Assembly: GCA_035326425.1 (NCBI GenBank)
Contig: DAOLFG010000015.1
Span: 1-64,000, forward strand
Reading direction: 5' to 3'
From: CALKJU01 sp035326425
GTDB lineage: Bacteria > Pseudomonadota > Alphaproteobacteria > Geminicoccales > Geminicoccaceae
DNA: 64,000 bases
Below the pieces are notes generated by a model, which did no database searches, was not told the origin of the DNA, and saw nothing but the letters and a program-made list of their open reading frames with translations. Below, piece by piece: positions 41,774-51,184 of the stretch; position 1 is the first letter of the stretch; each line of letters begins with the position of its first letter. The position numbers were made by a program, and so were the translations under genes.

Positions 41774-43341
41774 ACCGGCTTCTCCTTGAGATGGTCGGCC
41801 AATCTGAGGGCCAGTGCTATGAGCATGAAGGTCGGCGTGCCGATGCCGGGGGTGGTGAACACCGAGCTGCCGGCGATCCACAGATTGTCGATGCCGTGGA
41901 CCCTGCAGTCCCGGTCGACGACGCCGTTGGCCGGATCGTCGGCCATGCGGGTGGTGCAGACGTGGTGGAAGCCGCCGCGATTGTCCTCGGGCCAGGTGAG
42001 GTCGTCGCCCTCGACGATGGTCTGCATCCGGCCGACGCCGGAGCGCGCCACCTCGGCGGCCAGCAGCTCGGTGGCGCGGCGGACGGTCTGCTTGTCGAGC
42101 GGCGTCAGGCGCCAGTCGACATCGACGCGCCGCATGCCCAGCGCGTCGCGCTCCTGGCCCAGCGTCACCCGGCTGTCGGGATTGGGGACGGGGATCGTCG
42201 CCACCACCACGTCGATCTTCTCGACCGGGATCTGGCCGTAGCGGGCGGTGTCGATGGCGAGCCCGGCGAGGCTGCCGAGATCGCCCGCGATGTTGGCGAC
42301 GTGGCGGCCGAGATCGTCGGGAAAGCGCAGATGCTTGATGTCGCGACCCACCGAGCGGAAGGAGGTGAAGCCGGGCGAGCTGTAGGCCGGGTCGGGCCTG
42401 GGCAGCAGCGCGAAGGTCACCGGGCAGATGCGTTCGCGGCGCTGGGCGGCCTCGGTCAGCGACAGGTGCGCGAAGATCCGGCCGCCCGGCACCGGCTGCT
42501 TGTAGTAGAAGCCGATGTCGATGCCCGGGTCGACCGGCACGATCGTGCCGACGTCGCAGGCGTTGTGGTCGGTGAAGTACCGGCCGACGAGGTCGCGGCC
42601 GTTGCCGAGGCCCTCCTTCTGCACGCTGTCGGACGACAGCAGCAGGCGCGGATTCTCGATGCCGCCGGCAGCCAGCACGTATCGCTCGGCGCGCGCCGCG
42701 ATCTCGGGGCCGAAGCCGGCACGCACCCGCAGGCCGGTGACGTGGCCCGCGTCGGGCGAAGCCTCGATCTCGACGACGTTGGCGTGCAGGTAGATGCGGA
42801 CGTTCGGGATGGCCTTGAGATCCTTGTGATAGACCTCGCCCAGCCGGTTCTGCCAGACGGTGTGGACGTCGGTGGCGAACAGGCCGGGGTCGAACGGCAG
42901 CCGCTTCTTGCCCAGCACCTGCTCCCAGTGCGCGGCGTCCCAGCCGCCCTTTGGCGTGGCCACGATGTCGGCGACCTGCTGGAAATAGGGCTCGACGTCC
43001 TTGATGGTGATCGGCCAGCCGCTGTGCGGAATCTCCTCGCGCGCCTCGAACTCGTAGGCGTGGAACGGCATGCAGTGGCCGCCCCAATGGTTGGTGGTGC
43101 CGCCGAAGTAGCGCAGCCGGCAGACGTCCAGGTCGTAGTAGGGAAGGCCGATGTTGGTGCCCTCGTAGAGCGCCTGGGTGTCGGCCTCCAGCTCCTCGCC
43201 GCCGCTCTCCAGGATCGCCACCTGCAGCGACGTGCCGGCGAAGGCGCGGGCGAGCGTGATACCGGCGGCACCGGCACCGATGATGCACAGATCGGCCTCG
43301 ATGACGGTGCCGGCGTTCAGTGAACGCGCGTCGATGAGCAT
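41770..43341 (-). CDS. GMC family FAD-dependent oxidoreductase
   Basis: A 523-residue glucose-methanol-choline type dehydrogenase. FAD-binding IIGAGAAGITLA (20-31), GGTTNHWGGH in the substrate/FAD region, GGIENPRLLLSS, catalytic HHVCTTRM and GSSVFTTPGIGTPTF at the C-terminus. No own signal peptide; the small Tat protein that overlaps its 3' end may carry it to the periplasm. Likely oxidises a sugar, polyol or alcohol and passes electrons to the chain (family inference). Separated from the pot operon by 31 bases. Confidence 0.9.
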   Translation of the reverse strand: MLIDARSLNAGTVIEADLCIIGAGAAGITLARAFAGTSLQVAILESGGEELEADTQALYEGTNIGLPYYDLDVCRLRYFGGTTNHWGGHCMPFHAYEFEAREEIPHSGWPITIKDVEPYFQQVADIVATPKGGWDAAHWEQVLGKKRLPFDPGLFATDVHTVWQNRLGEVYHKDLKAIPNVRIYLHANVVEIEASPDAGHVTGLRVRAGFGPEIAARAERYVLAAGGIENPRLLLSSDSVQKEGLGNGRDLVGRYFTDHNACDVGTIVPVDPGIDIGFYYKQPVPGGRIFAHLSLTEAAQRRERICPVTFALLPRPDPAYSSPGFTSFRSVGRDIKHLRFPDDLGRHVANIAGDLGSLAGLAIDTARYGQIPVEKIDVVVATIPVPNPDSRVTLGQERDALGMRRVDVDWRLTPLDKQTVRRATELLAAEVARSGVGRMQTIVEGDDLTWPEDNRGGFHHVCTTRMADDPANGVVDRDCRVHGIDNLWIAGSSVFTTPGIGTPTFMLIALALRLADHLKEKPV

Positions 43342-43372
43342 CCATTCTTCTCCGGATTCGGCAAGGCCGGCG

Positions 43373-44470
43373 TCAGTCGACCAGCAATATGCTGTCCGCC
43401 GGGTCGAAAGCCAGCCAGCAGGCCAGCCCGGGGGCGAGGTCGGCGTCGGCGGCGCGAGTGGCGTTGTGGCGCGTGCAGCTCATGCGCTGGCCATCGGCGG
43501 TCCGCACATAGACGTGGCTGACATTGCCGAAATAGGCCAGCTGCTCGATCGTGCCGGCGATGCTGACGAGGCCGCCCGTGGGCTCGGCGAGCGCCAGGCG
43601 GATCTTCTCGGGCCGTACCGCCAGCGTCGCCGTGGCCGGAGCCGTGCCCGCGAACGGCACGTCGAAGGTGCCGAGCGCAGGGTTGTGGACCCTGGCACCG
43701 GCGTCCGTCGCGCCGCGCACCTCGACGTCGAACAGGTTCATCGCCCCGATGAAGCCGGCGACGAAGCGGCAGTTGGGCTGCTCGTAGAGCTCGCGCGGAG
43801 CGGCGAGCTGCATGATCCGGCCCTTGCTCATGACCGCGATGCGGTCGGCCATGCTCAGCGCCTCGTCCTGGTCGTGCGTCACCACGATGAAGGTGATGCC
43901 GACCTCGTGCTGCAGCCGGACCAGCTCGAGCTGCATCTCCTCGCGCAGCTTCTTGTCGAGGGCCGAGAGCGGCTCGTCGAGCAGCAGCACCTTCGGCCGC
44001 TTGACCAGGGCCCTGGCCAGGGCCACGCGCTGGCGCTGGCCGCCGGAGAGCTGGTCGGGCTTCCGGGCGGCGAAGCCGTCGAGGCGCACCATGCTCAGGG
44101 CCTCGGCGACGCGCGGGCCGATCTCGGCGTCGGGCGTGCCGCTGACCTTCAGGCCGTAGCCGACGTTCTCCTCGACGGTCATGTGCGGGAACACGGCGTA
44201 GGACTGGAACACCATGTTGACCGGCCGCCGGTTGGGCGGCACGCGCGAGACGTCCTGGCCGTCGATGAGGATCCGGCCCTCGGTCGGCTGCTCGAAGCCG
44301 GCGATCATGCGCAGCAGCGTGGTCTTGCCGCAGCCCGACGGGCCCAGCAGCGCGAAGAAGGCGTTGGTCGGAATGTCGAGGTCGACGCGCTCGACGGCGT
44401 TGAAGCTGCCGAAGCGCTTGGCGATGCCGCGGAGCTGGATGATCGCTGGCTGGGTCGCGAGGTCGGCCAT
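43373..44470 (-). CDS. potA: Spermidine/putrescine ABC transporter ATPase
   Basis: A 365-residue ATPase of the PotA/PotG type: Walker A GPSGCGKTT, signature LSGGQRQR, Walker B VLLLDEPLSALD, then a C-terminal TOBE/OB regulatory domain (about 285-365). Last gene of a four-gene transporter operon (binding protein, two permeases, ATPase) in the usual order. Energises polyamine uptake. Links to the puuA/aminotransferase unit at 19-24 kb are by function only. Confidence 0.92.
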   Translation of the reverse strand: MADLATQPAIIQLRGIAKRFGSFNAVERVDLDIPTNAFFALLGPSGCGKTTLLRMIAGFEQPTEGRILIDGQDVSRVPPNRRPVNMVFQSYAVFPHMTVEENVGYGLKVSGTPDAEIGPRVAEALSMVRLDGFAARKPDQLSGGQRQRVALARALVKRPKVLLLDEPLSALDKKLREEMQLELVRLQHEVGITFIVVTHDQDEALSMADRIAVMSKGRIMQLAAPRELYEQPNCRFVAGFIGAMNLFDVEVRGATDAGARVHNPALGTFDVPFAGTAPATATLAVRPEKIRLALAEPTGGLVSIAGTIEQLAYFGNVSHVYVRTADGQRMSCTRHNATRAADADLAPGLACWLAFDPADSILLVD

Positions 44471-44477
44471 GGCCGGC

Positions 44478-45302
44478 TCAGGCCTCCTGCTTGGCCGGCG
44501 ATTGCAGCCGGATGGCGATGACGGTGAGCAGGATGGTCATCACGATCAAGACCGTCGAGGCGGCGTTGACCTCGGGCGTCGCACCGAAGCGTACCATCGA
44601 GTAGACCTTCACCGGGAAAGTCAGGGTCTCCGGCCCCGAGGTGAAGAAGGTGATGACGAAGTCGTCGAGCGACAGCGTCATCGCCAGCAGGCCGCCGGCG
44701 ATCAGGCCCGGCTTCATGTAGGGCAGCGTGACGTTCCAGAAGGTCTGCCACTCCGAAGCACCCAGATCCTTCGAGGCCTCCTCGAGCGAGCGGTCGAAGC
44801 CCGCCATGCGCGAGCGCACCACCACGGTGACGAAGGGGAAGCTGAAGGCGACGTGGCTGACGATGATCGAGGAGAGATCGAGCGGCCAGCCCAGGCCGGT
44901 CGGCCAGCCGACGCGGCTGAAGAACACCAGCAGCGCCACGCCCATGCAGATCTCGGGGATGACGATCGGCAGGGCGCTGGCGGCCTCGACCGCCGAGCGG
45001 CCGGGGAAGCGGAAGCGCCAGAGCGCCAGCGCCAGCAGCGCGCCGATGATCGTCGAGATCACGGTCGAGACCAGCGCCACGACGATGCTGTTGCCGAAGG
45101 CCTCGATCAGCGAGTCGTTGCGCAGCGCCCGGCCGTAGTAGTCGAGCGTGAAGCCCTGCCAGACGATGTTGCGGCGGCTGTCGTTGAAGCTGAAGGCGAC
45201 GAGGCAGATGATCGGCGCGTAGAGGAAGACGAAGACGCCCAGCAGCCAGAGCCGGAGCCACCAGCGGCGGGTGTAGTCGAGCGGCCCCGGCTTCTCAGCC
45301 AT
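44478..45302 (-). CDS. potC: Spermidine/putrescine ABC transporter permease PotC type
   Basis: A 274-residue inner-membrane permease with six hydrophobic segments and the EAA loop (EEASKDLGASEWQTFWNVTLP) that contacts the ATPase. Overlaps the upstream permease by eight bases and ends seven bases before potA, showing translational coupling. Forms the translocation pore with the PotB-type subunit. Confidence 0.92.
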   Translation of the reverse strand: MAEKPGPLDYTRRWWLRLWLLGVFVFLYAPIICLVAFSFNDSRRNIVWQGFTLDYYGRALRNDSLIEAFGNSIVVALVSTVISTIIGALLALALWRFRFPGRSAVEAASALPIVIPEICMGVALLVFFSRVGWPTGLGWPLDLSSIIVSHVAFSFPFVTVVVRSRMAGFDRSLEEASKDLGASEWQTFWNVTLPYMKPGLIAGGLLAMTLSLDDFVITFFTSGPETLTFPVKVYSMVRFGATPEVNAASTVLIVMTILLTVIAIRLQSPAKQEA

Positions 45303-46203
45303 GCGCCGTCTCGCGGCCGCCGAGCCAGGCGCGCAGCGCCAGGAAGACGAAGGTCAGGTAGAGCAGGATGAACGACATGGCCGCACCCAGCGGCAGGTTG
45401 TTCGCCGACTTGAACTGCCGCTCGATGACGTTGCCGATGAGCTGGCTATCGGGTCCGCCGAGCAGGTCGGAGATCAGGAAGGTGCCGAGTGCCGGGATGA
45501 ACACCAGGATCACGCCCGAGACGATGCCGGGCATCGCCAGCGGCACCGTCACCGAGAACAGCGTGCGCCACTGGCCGGCGCCGAGGTCGAGGCTCGCCTC
45601 GAGGTAGCTGCGGTCGAGCCGCTCCAGCGTGGCGTAGAGCGGCAGCACCATGAACGGCAGGTAGACGTAGACGATGCCGAAGATGACGGCCGTGTTGTTG
45701 TAGAGCAGCTCCAGCGGCTGGAAGCTGTCGCCGAACAGGCCGCCGAGGCCGATCGGCGTCAGCAGCGCCTTGGCACCGCCCCACAGCCATTCGAGCGTCC
45801 AGTTGACGTAGCCCTGGCCGCGCAGCACGGCGATCAGCGCATAAGTGCGGATCAGCAGGTTGGTCCAGAACGGCAGGATCACCAGCATCAGCAGCAGCGG
45901 CTTGACGCGGGCGGGCGCGAAGCTCACCGCCAGCGCCACCGGGAAGCTCAGCACCAGGCACAGGGCGGTGGCTACCGCCGCTATCCAGAACGACTTGAGG
46001 AACAGGCCGAGATAGAGCGGATCCAGCGCCTGGATGTAGTTGGCCCAGGTCCAGGTGACGACGATGTCGGCCGGGCCCGAGCGCTCGCCGAAGGCGATCG
46101 TCCAGATGAAGCCGAGCGGAATCAGGAAGAAGACCGCGAGCCAGAGGAGCCCCGGCAACAGGAACGTCCAGAACACCCAGGGCTGGTTGCGCCAGGTCTC
46201 CAC
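45295..46203 (-). CDS. potB: Spermidine/putrescine ABC transporter permease PotB type
   Basis: A 302-residue permease, six hydrophobic segments, EAA loop around EASLDLGAGQWRTLFSVTVP. The start is GTG at 46203, preceded by GGGAG. It lies 30 bases after the binding-protein gene. Partner of the PotC-type permease. Confidence 0.92.
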   Translation of the reverse strand: METWRNQPWVFWTFLLPGLLWLAVFFLIPLGFIWTIAFGERSGPADIVVTWTWANYIQALDPLYLGLFLKSFWIAAVATALCLVLSFPVALAVSFAPARVKPLLLMLVILPFWTNLLIRTYALIAVLRGQGYVNWTLEWLWGGAKALLTPIGLGGLFGDSFQPLELLYNNTAVIFGIVYVYLPFMVLPLYATLERLDRSYLEASLDLGAGQWRTLFSVTVPLAMPGIVSGVILVFIPALGTFLISDLLGGPDSQLIGNVIERQFKSANNLPLGAAMSFILLYLTFVFLALRAWLGGRETAHG

Positions 46204-46233
46204 GCCGCCGTCTTCTCCCGCCCGGCGGCCGGC

Positions 46234-47310
46234 TCAGGCGGCGAGCACCCGGGTCAGCGCGCTCTCGTAGAGGCCCTCGACTTCCTCGCCCTTGTAGGTC
46301 GCGAACTCGCACTTCGCGAGTGTCGAATCGTCGGGGTAGATCGCCGTGTTGTCGCGGTCCTCCTTCGGGATCAGCGGCAGGGCGGCCTGGTTCGGGCAGG
46401 CGAAGCGGATCTCCGAGGCGATCTGGGCGTGCACCTTGCCGTCGAGGACGTAGTTGATGAAGGCATGGGCGTTGTCGAGGTGCGGAGCACCCTTGGGGAT
46501 CGCCATGGTGTCGACCCAGAGGAGCGCACCCTCCTCCGGCACCACGTAGTTCAGATCGTCGTCCTCGGTCATCACCTGGCTGATGTCGCCCGACCACTCC
46601 ATGCAGACGTCGACCTCGCCCGAGATCAGCAGATCCTGCCCGGTGTCCGGGGCGAACGCCTTGATGTTGGGCTTGGCCTCGATCAGCACCGCGGCCGCCT
46701 TCTCGACCTCCTCCTTCGAGCTCGAGTTGAGCGAGTAGCCGAGATATTTCAGCGCCATGCGCACGACGTCGGCGTCGTTCAGCAGCGAGATCCGGCCCTT
46801 GTACTTGTCGGATGCCAGCAGGTCTGCCCACCTGGTGGGCTCGCCCTTGGAGGTGCGGTAGCCGATGCCCTGCGTGCCCCAGAAGTAGGGCACGTTGTGC
46901 TTCAGCCCCTTGTCGTAGTCGGGATCGGCGAAGCGCGGTGCGACGTTGGTGATGTTGGGCAGCTTGGCGTGGTCGAGCGGCTGCAGCATGTCGGCCACGA
47001 TCATCCGCTCGACGAAGTTGTTCGACGGGAAGATGACGTCGTAGCCGGGATTGCCCTCGCGCAGCTTGGCGAACAGCTCGTCGTTGCTGGAGAACAGGTC
47101 GTAGCGCACCGAGATGCCGGTGGCGTCGGTGAACTCGTCGAGGGTGTCCTCGCCGATATAGGTGTCCCAATTGTAGACGTTGACCTGCTTCTCCTGTGCC
47201 ATCGCCAGCCGCGGCAGCGTCGAGGCGGCGACCGCCACGGTGAGCGTCCGGCTGAGGAAGGCGCGGCGCGCCAGGATGGCGCCGGGCAGCGGCGTGGGGC
47301 GACGGGGCAT
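46234..47310 (-). CDS. potD: Spermidine/putrescine-binding periplasmic protein
   Basis: A 358-residue extracytoplasmic binding protein. N-terminus has a twin-arginine-like signal (RRAFLSR, residues 15-21, cleavage after AMA at 38), then VNVYNWDTYIGEDTLDEFT, the standard beginning of PotD/PotF with the Trp/Tyr that line the polyamine site; MEWSGD carries a Trp-Asp pair typical of the amine-binding cavity. Start at 47310 is chosen since it gives the signal at normal distance. First gene of the operon. Confidence 0.93.
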   Translation of the reverse strand: MPRRPTPLPGAILARRAFLSRTLTVAVAASTLPRLAMAQEKQVNVYNWDTYIGEDTLDEFTDATGISVRYDLFSSNDELFAKLREGNPGYDVIFPSNNFVERMIVADMLQPLDHAKLPNITNVAPRFADPDYDKGLKHNVPYFWGTQGIGYRTSKGEPTRWADLLASDKYKGRISLLNDADVVRMALKYLGYSLNSSSKEEVEKAAAVLIEAKPNIKAFAPDTGQDLLISGEVDVCMEWSGDISQVMTEDDDLNYVVPEEGALLWVDTMAIPKGAPHLDNAHAFINYVLDGKVHAQIASEIRFACPNQAALPLIPKEDRDNTAIYPDDSTLAKCEFATYKGEEVEGLYESALTRVLAA

Positions 47311-47358
47311 CGGGCCGACTCCGGATCGTTGTCGAGCAGCGCTCGATCGTTGGCGCAA

Positions 47359-47387
47359 CCTTCACAACACGATCCGAGGCTTGTCAA
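47359..47387 (-). promoter_or_regulatory. Candidate pot operon promoter
   Basis: On the minus strand a consensus TTGACA (47387-47382), then 17 bases and a poor -10, TGAAGG (47364-47359). It is in the right place for the pot transcript but the weak -10 keeps confidence low. Confidence 0.3.
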
Positions 47388-47427
47388 CGAAAGCGCCGGG
47401 CACTTTCGGTAATGTAACCTTCAGCCC

Positions 47428-48639
47428 ATGCCGCCGGCCGGCTACAACCCCGGCATGCAGCTCGTCCTCGATGCGGCGGCCATGCTCTGGCTGGCCGCCG
47501 GCGCCGTCCTCGGCCTGCTGGCGGGCTTCTGGCTCGGCGCCGGCCGCGACCGGCGTTCGACGGCCCTGCTGGCGCGGCTCGAGGAGCAGCGACAGGCCGA
47601 GACCGAGGCCATGCTCGACGGCGTGAAGGCGGCCTTCGGCGAGATCACCGCCGAATCGCTGCGCCGCGCCGGCGACGACCTGGTCCGGCTCTCCCAGGCC
47701 GGCATGGGAGCCGAGCGGCGGCTGCAGGGCCAGCAGCTCGCCGCCGAGCGCGCCGAGTTCGAGGCGCGCATCGGCGTGGTGCTGGCGCAGCTCGAGCGGA
47801 TGCAGGGCCTGATCCGCGAGCTCGAGCGCGACCGCGGCGTCAAGTTCGGCGAGCTGGCGGCGCGGCTGGACGGCGCCGGCCGCGACGCCGCCGCCCTGGT
47901 GGCGCAGACCCGCGCCCTCGCGGCAGCACTCGGCAACGCCCGGGTGCGCGGCCAATGGGGCGAGCGGCTGGCCGAGGACGTGCTGCGCGCCTGCGGGCTG
48001 GTCGAGGGCATCAGCTACCGCCGGCAGGCGACGACGGCGGAAGGCGGCAGGCCCGACTTCACCTTCCTGCTGCCGCAGGGCCTCGTGCTGCACATGGACG
48101 TGAAGTTCCCGTTCGAGAACTGGATCCGCGCCGTCGAGGCCGTCGACGAGGCGGCCCGGACGCGCTCGGAAGCGGCCTTCGTGCGCGACGTGCGGGCGCG
48201 CGTGCAGGAGATCGCCGGCCGGGCCTATGTGGCGCCGGCCGAGGGCACGCTCGACTTCGCGCTGCTGTTCATCCCCAACGAGCAGGTGATGGCGGCGGCC
48301 CTGGAGCTGGAGCCCGGCCTCGTCGACGATGCCCTGGGCAGGGGCGTCGTGCTGGCCTCGCCGGCGACGCTCTATGCCATGCTGGCGGTGATCCGCCGCT
48401 GCATCGACAGCTTCCGCCTCGCCAGCGCCGCCCGCGAGGTGGTCGAGCTGCTGAGCGGCTTCCGCGAGGCCTGGCGGGCCTACCAGGGCGAGGGCGAGAG
48501 GCTGGGCAGGGCGCTGGCCGAGGCGCAGGATGCGTTCGACCGGCTCAAAGGCGCGCGCGCCCGGCAGCTCGAGCGGCGGCTCGACCGGCTGGACCGCCTG
48601 GTGGACGGGACGCCGGCATCGACGGAGGGTCAGGCATGA
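47428..48639 (+). CDS. rmuC: DNA recombination protein RmuC
   Basis: A 403-residue protein with an N-terminal membrane helix (about 16-38), a coiled-coil stretch (45-150) and the PD-(D/E)XK-like RmuC nuclease domain (about 165-330: RGQWGERLAEDVLRACGL, RPDFTFLLP, HMDVKFPFENW). Known to limit DNA inversions at short repeats. An in-frame ATG at 47455 is an equally good start. Its stop overlaps the start of the ureohydrolase by four bases, an unusual partner for a recombination gene. Confidence 0.9.
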   Translation: MPPAGYNPGMQLVLDAAAMLWLAAGAVLGLLAGFWLGAGRDRRSTALLARLEEQRQAETEAMLDGVKAAFGEITAESLRRAGDDLVRLSQAGMGAERRLQGQQLAAERAEFEARIGVVLAQLERMQGLIRELERDRGVKFGELAARLDGAGRDAAALVAQTRALAAALGNARVRGQWGERLAEDVLRACGLVEGISYRRQATTAEGGRPDFTFLLPQGLVLHMDVKFPFENWIRAVEAVDEAARTRSEAAFVRDVRARVQEIAGRAYVAPAEGTLDFALLFIPNEQVMAAALELEPGLVDDALGRGVVLASPATLYAMLAVIRRCIDSFRLASAAREVVELLSGFREAWRAYQGEGERLGRALAEAQDAFDRLKGARARQLERRLDRLDRLVDGTPASTEGQA

Positions 48640-49589
48640 CGGCCAAGCTCAACCAGCCCATGGGCGGCAACGAGATGCCGCGGTTCGGCGGCCCCGGCAC
48701 GATGATGCGGCTGCCGTCCCAGGCCACCGCCGACGGGCTCGACGCCTGCTTCGTCGGCGTGCCGCTCGACATCGGCACCTCCAACCGCAGCGGCACCCGC
48801 TTCGGGCCCCGGCAGATCCGCAACGAATCGGCGCTGATCCGGCCCTACAACATGGCGACGCGCGCCGCCCCGTTCGATTCGCTGCAGGTCGCCGACATCG
48901 GCGACGTCGCCACCAACCCCTACGACCTCAAGAAGTCGGTCGACATCATCACGTCGGCCTTCGACAAGGTGCTCGCCACCGGCTGCCGCACGCTGACGCT
49001 GGGCGGCGACCACACGCTGGTGCTGCCGATCCTGCGCTCGATGGCCAAGCGGCACGGGCCGGTCGGCCTGATCCATGTCGACGCCCACGCCGACATCAAC
49101 GACACCATGTTCGGCGAGCAGATCGCCCACGGCACGCCGTTCCGCCGCGCCGTCGAGGAGGGGCTGGTCGACTGCTCGCGCGCCATCCAGATCGGCCTGC
49201 GCGGCTCGGGCTATGCCGCCGACGATTTCGACTGGCCGCGCGACCGGGGTTTCCGCGTCGTCCAGGCCGAGGAATGCTGGCACAGGTCGCTGACCCCGCT
49301 GATGATGGAGGTCCGGGCGATGATGGGCGATGGTCCGGTCTATCTCAGCTACGACATCGACAGCCTCGATCCGGCCTTCGCACCCGGCACCGGCACGCCC
49401 GAGATCGGCGGGCTGTCGACCTGGCAGGCCCTCGAGATCGTCCGCGGCTGCCGGGGCCTCGACCTCGTCGGCTGCGACCTCGTCGAGGTGTCGCCGCCCT
49501 ACGATCCGGCGGGCACCACGGCACTGGTCGGCGCCAACCTGCTGTTCGAGATGCTCTGCGTCCTGCCGGGCGTCGAGTACCGCGCGTGA
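48636..49589 (+). CDS. speB: Agmatinase-family ureohydrolase, probable guanidinobutyrase
   Basis: A 317-residue Mn-dependent ureohydrolase. Metal ligands: H126 (GGDHT), D149/H151/D153 (DAHADIND), D240/D242 (SYDIDSLDPAFAPGTGTPE). Would release urea from agmatine, 4-guanidinobutyrate or a relative. Translationally coupled (ATGA) to rmuC upstream and (GTGA) to a 2-ketoarginine decarboxylase-like gene downstream; the latter points to the arginine transaminase pathway and thus 4-guanidinobutyrate as substrate (inference). Confidence 0.88.
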   Translation: MTAKLNQPMGGNEMPRFGGPGTMMRLPSQATADGLDACFVGVPLDIGTSNRSGTRFGPRQIRNESALIRPYNMATRAAPFDSLQVADIGDVATNPYDLKKSVDIITSAFDKVLATGCRTLTLGGDHTLVLPILRSMAKRHGPVGLIHVDAHADINDTMFGEQIAHGTPFRRAVEEGLVDCSRAIQIGLRGSGYAADDFDWPRDRGFRVVQAEECWHRSLTPLMMEVRAMMGDGPVYLSYDIDSLDPAFAPGTGTPEIGGLSTWQALEIVRGCRGLDLVGCDLVEVSPPYDPAGTTALVGANLLFEMLCVLPGVEYRA

Positions 49590-51184
49590 CGACCTGCGGC
49601 GAGGCGCTGGCCAGGCTGCTCGAGGCCTATGGCGTCGAGCTGGTGTTCGGCATTCCGGGCGTCCACACCGTCGAGCTCTATCGCGGCCTGCCGGCCACCC
49701 GCATCCGCCATGTGACGCCCCGGCATGAGCAGGGCGCCGGCTTCATGGCCGACGGCTATGCCCGCGTCTCGGGCAGGCCCGGCGTCTGCTTCGTCATCAC
49801 CGGCCCCGGCATGACCAACATCCTGACCGCGATGGGCCAGGCCTTCGCCGATTCCATCCCGATGCTGGTGATCTCCAGCGTCAACCGCACCGAGCACCTG
49901 GGCATGGGGCAGGGCCGGCTGCACGAGCTGCCGTCGCAGAGCGCGGTCGCCGCCGGCGTGTCCGCCTTCAGCCACACCGTGCTGCACCCGTCGCAGCTGC
50001 CCGAGGTGCTGGCCCGCGCCTTCGCCCTCTTCGCCAGCGCCAGGCCGCGGCCGGTCCACATCGAGATCCCGACCGACGTCATCCGCGCGCCCGCCGGCGG
50101 CATGGAGCTGACGCCGAGGCCCCTGCCGCGCCGACCGGCCGCCGATCCGGCCGCCATCGCCCAGGCAGCGGAATGGCTGTCGGCGGCGCGCTCGCCGCTC
50201 GTCCTTCTCGGAGGCGGCGCCGTCGATGCCGCCCAGGAGGCGGTGGCGCTGGCCGAGCGGCTCGATGCGCCGGTGATCAACAGCGTCAACGCCAAGGGCA
50301 TCATGCCGCCCGGCCATCGGCTGCATGGCGGCGAGAACCTCGCCTTCGGGCCGCTGCGCGACGCCCTGCGCACCGCCGACGTCGTGCTGGCGGTCGGCAC
50401 CGAGCTCGGCGAGACCGAGATGTACCCGGATCCCCAGCCCGTCCGGCTCGACGGCAGGGTGATCCGGATCGACATCGATCCCGAGCAGCTGATGCGCGGC
50501 TTCAGGGCCGACCTGCCGATCCTCGCCGACGCCCGCCTGGCGCTGGCGGCCCTGCTGGAATCGGTGCCGGCCGGCGCACGCGGCGATGCCGCGCGGGCGG
50601 CGGCGCTGTGCGAGGCGGTCCGGCGGCTGTGGTGGCCGGCGGTGGCGGCGCACAAGCGGGTCCTCGATGTCGTCGACGAGCTGCTGCCGGGCGCGATCAT
50701 CGCCGGCGACCAGACCCAGCCGGTCTATGGCGGCAACCAGTTCTACGCCCCCGGCCGGCCACGCTCCTGGTTCAACTCCAGCACCGGCTACGGCACGCTG
50801 GGCTACGGCCTGCCGGCGGCGATCGGCGCCAAGCTCGCCGCCCCCGGCCGGCCGGTGGTGGCGCTGATCGGCGACGGCGGCATCCAGTTCACCCTGCCGG
50901 AGCTGGCGGCGGCGGTGGAGGCCGGGACGCCGGTCGTCGTGCTGCTCTGGAACAATCGCGGCTACGGCGAGATCAGGACCTACATGGCCGATGCCGACAT
51001 CCGGCCGATCGGCGTCGACCTCCACACGCCGGATTTCGTGGCGCTCGCCCGCGGCTTCGGCTGTGCCGCCGGCTCGGCCGGCAGCATCGACGAGCTGCGG
51101 GCACTGCTGGCCGACGCCGCGACCGCGAGCCGGCCGACACTGATCGAGATCGACGAAGCCGCCGCCTGGCTCGCCCTGGCCTAG
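49586..51184 (+). CDS. aruI: Thiamine diphosphate-dependent 5-guanidino-2-oxopentanoate decarboxylase-like protein
   Basis: A 532-residue acetolactate-synthase-fold enzyme: PYR domain (GVELVFGIPGVHTVELYRGL, catalytic Glu in RHEQGAGFMADGYAR), central domain, and PP domain with the ThDP motif GDGGIQFTLPEL...NN. The sequence resembles the AruI group that decarboxylates 2-ketoarginine to 4-guanidinobutyraldehyde. GTG start overlapping the ureohydrolase stop. The arginine:pyruvate transaminase and the aldehyde dehydrogenase of this pathway are not adjacent; the omega-aminotransferase and GabD in the window are candidates only. Confidence 0.82.
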   Translation: MTTCGEALARLLEAYGVELVFGIPGVHTVELYRGLPATRIRHVTPRHEQGAGFMADGYARVSGRPGVCFVITGPGMTNILTAMGQAFADSIPMLVISSVNRTEHLGMGQGRLHELPSQSAVAAGVSAFSHTVLHPSQLPEVLARAFALFASARPRPVHIEIPTDVIRAPAGGMELTPRPLPRRPAADPAAIAQAAEWLSAARSPLVLLGGGAVDAAQEAVALAERLDAPVINSVNAKGIMPPGHRLHGGENLAFGPLRDALRTADVVLAVGTELGETEMYPDPQPVRLDGRVIRIDIDPEQLMRGFRADLPILADARLALAALLESVPAGARGDAARAAALCEAVRRLWWPAVAAHKRVLDVVDELLPGAIIAGDQTQPVYGGNQFYAPGRPRSWFNSSTGYGTLGYGLPAAIGAKLAAPGRPVVALIGDGGIQFTLPELAAAVEAGTPVVVLLWNNRGYGEIRTYMADADIRPIGVDLHTPDFVALARGFGCAAGSAGSIDELRALLADAATASRPTLIEIDEAAAWLALA

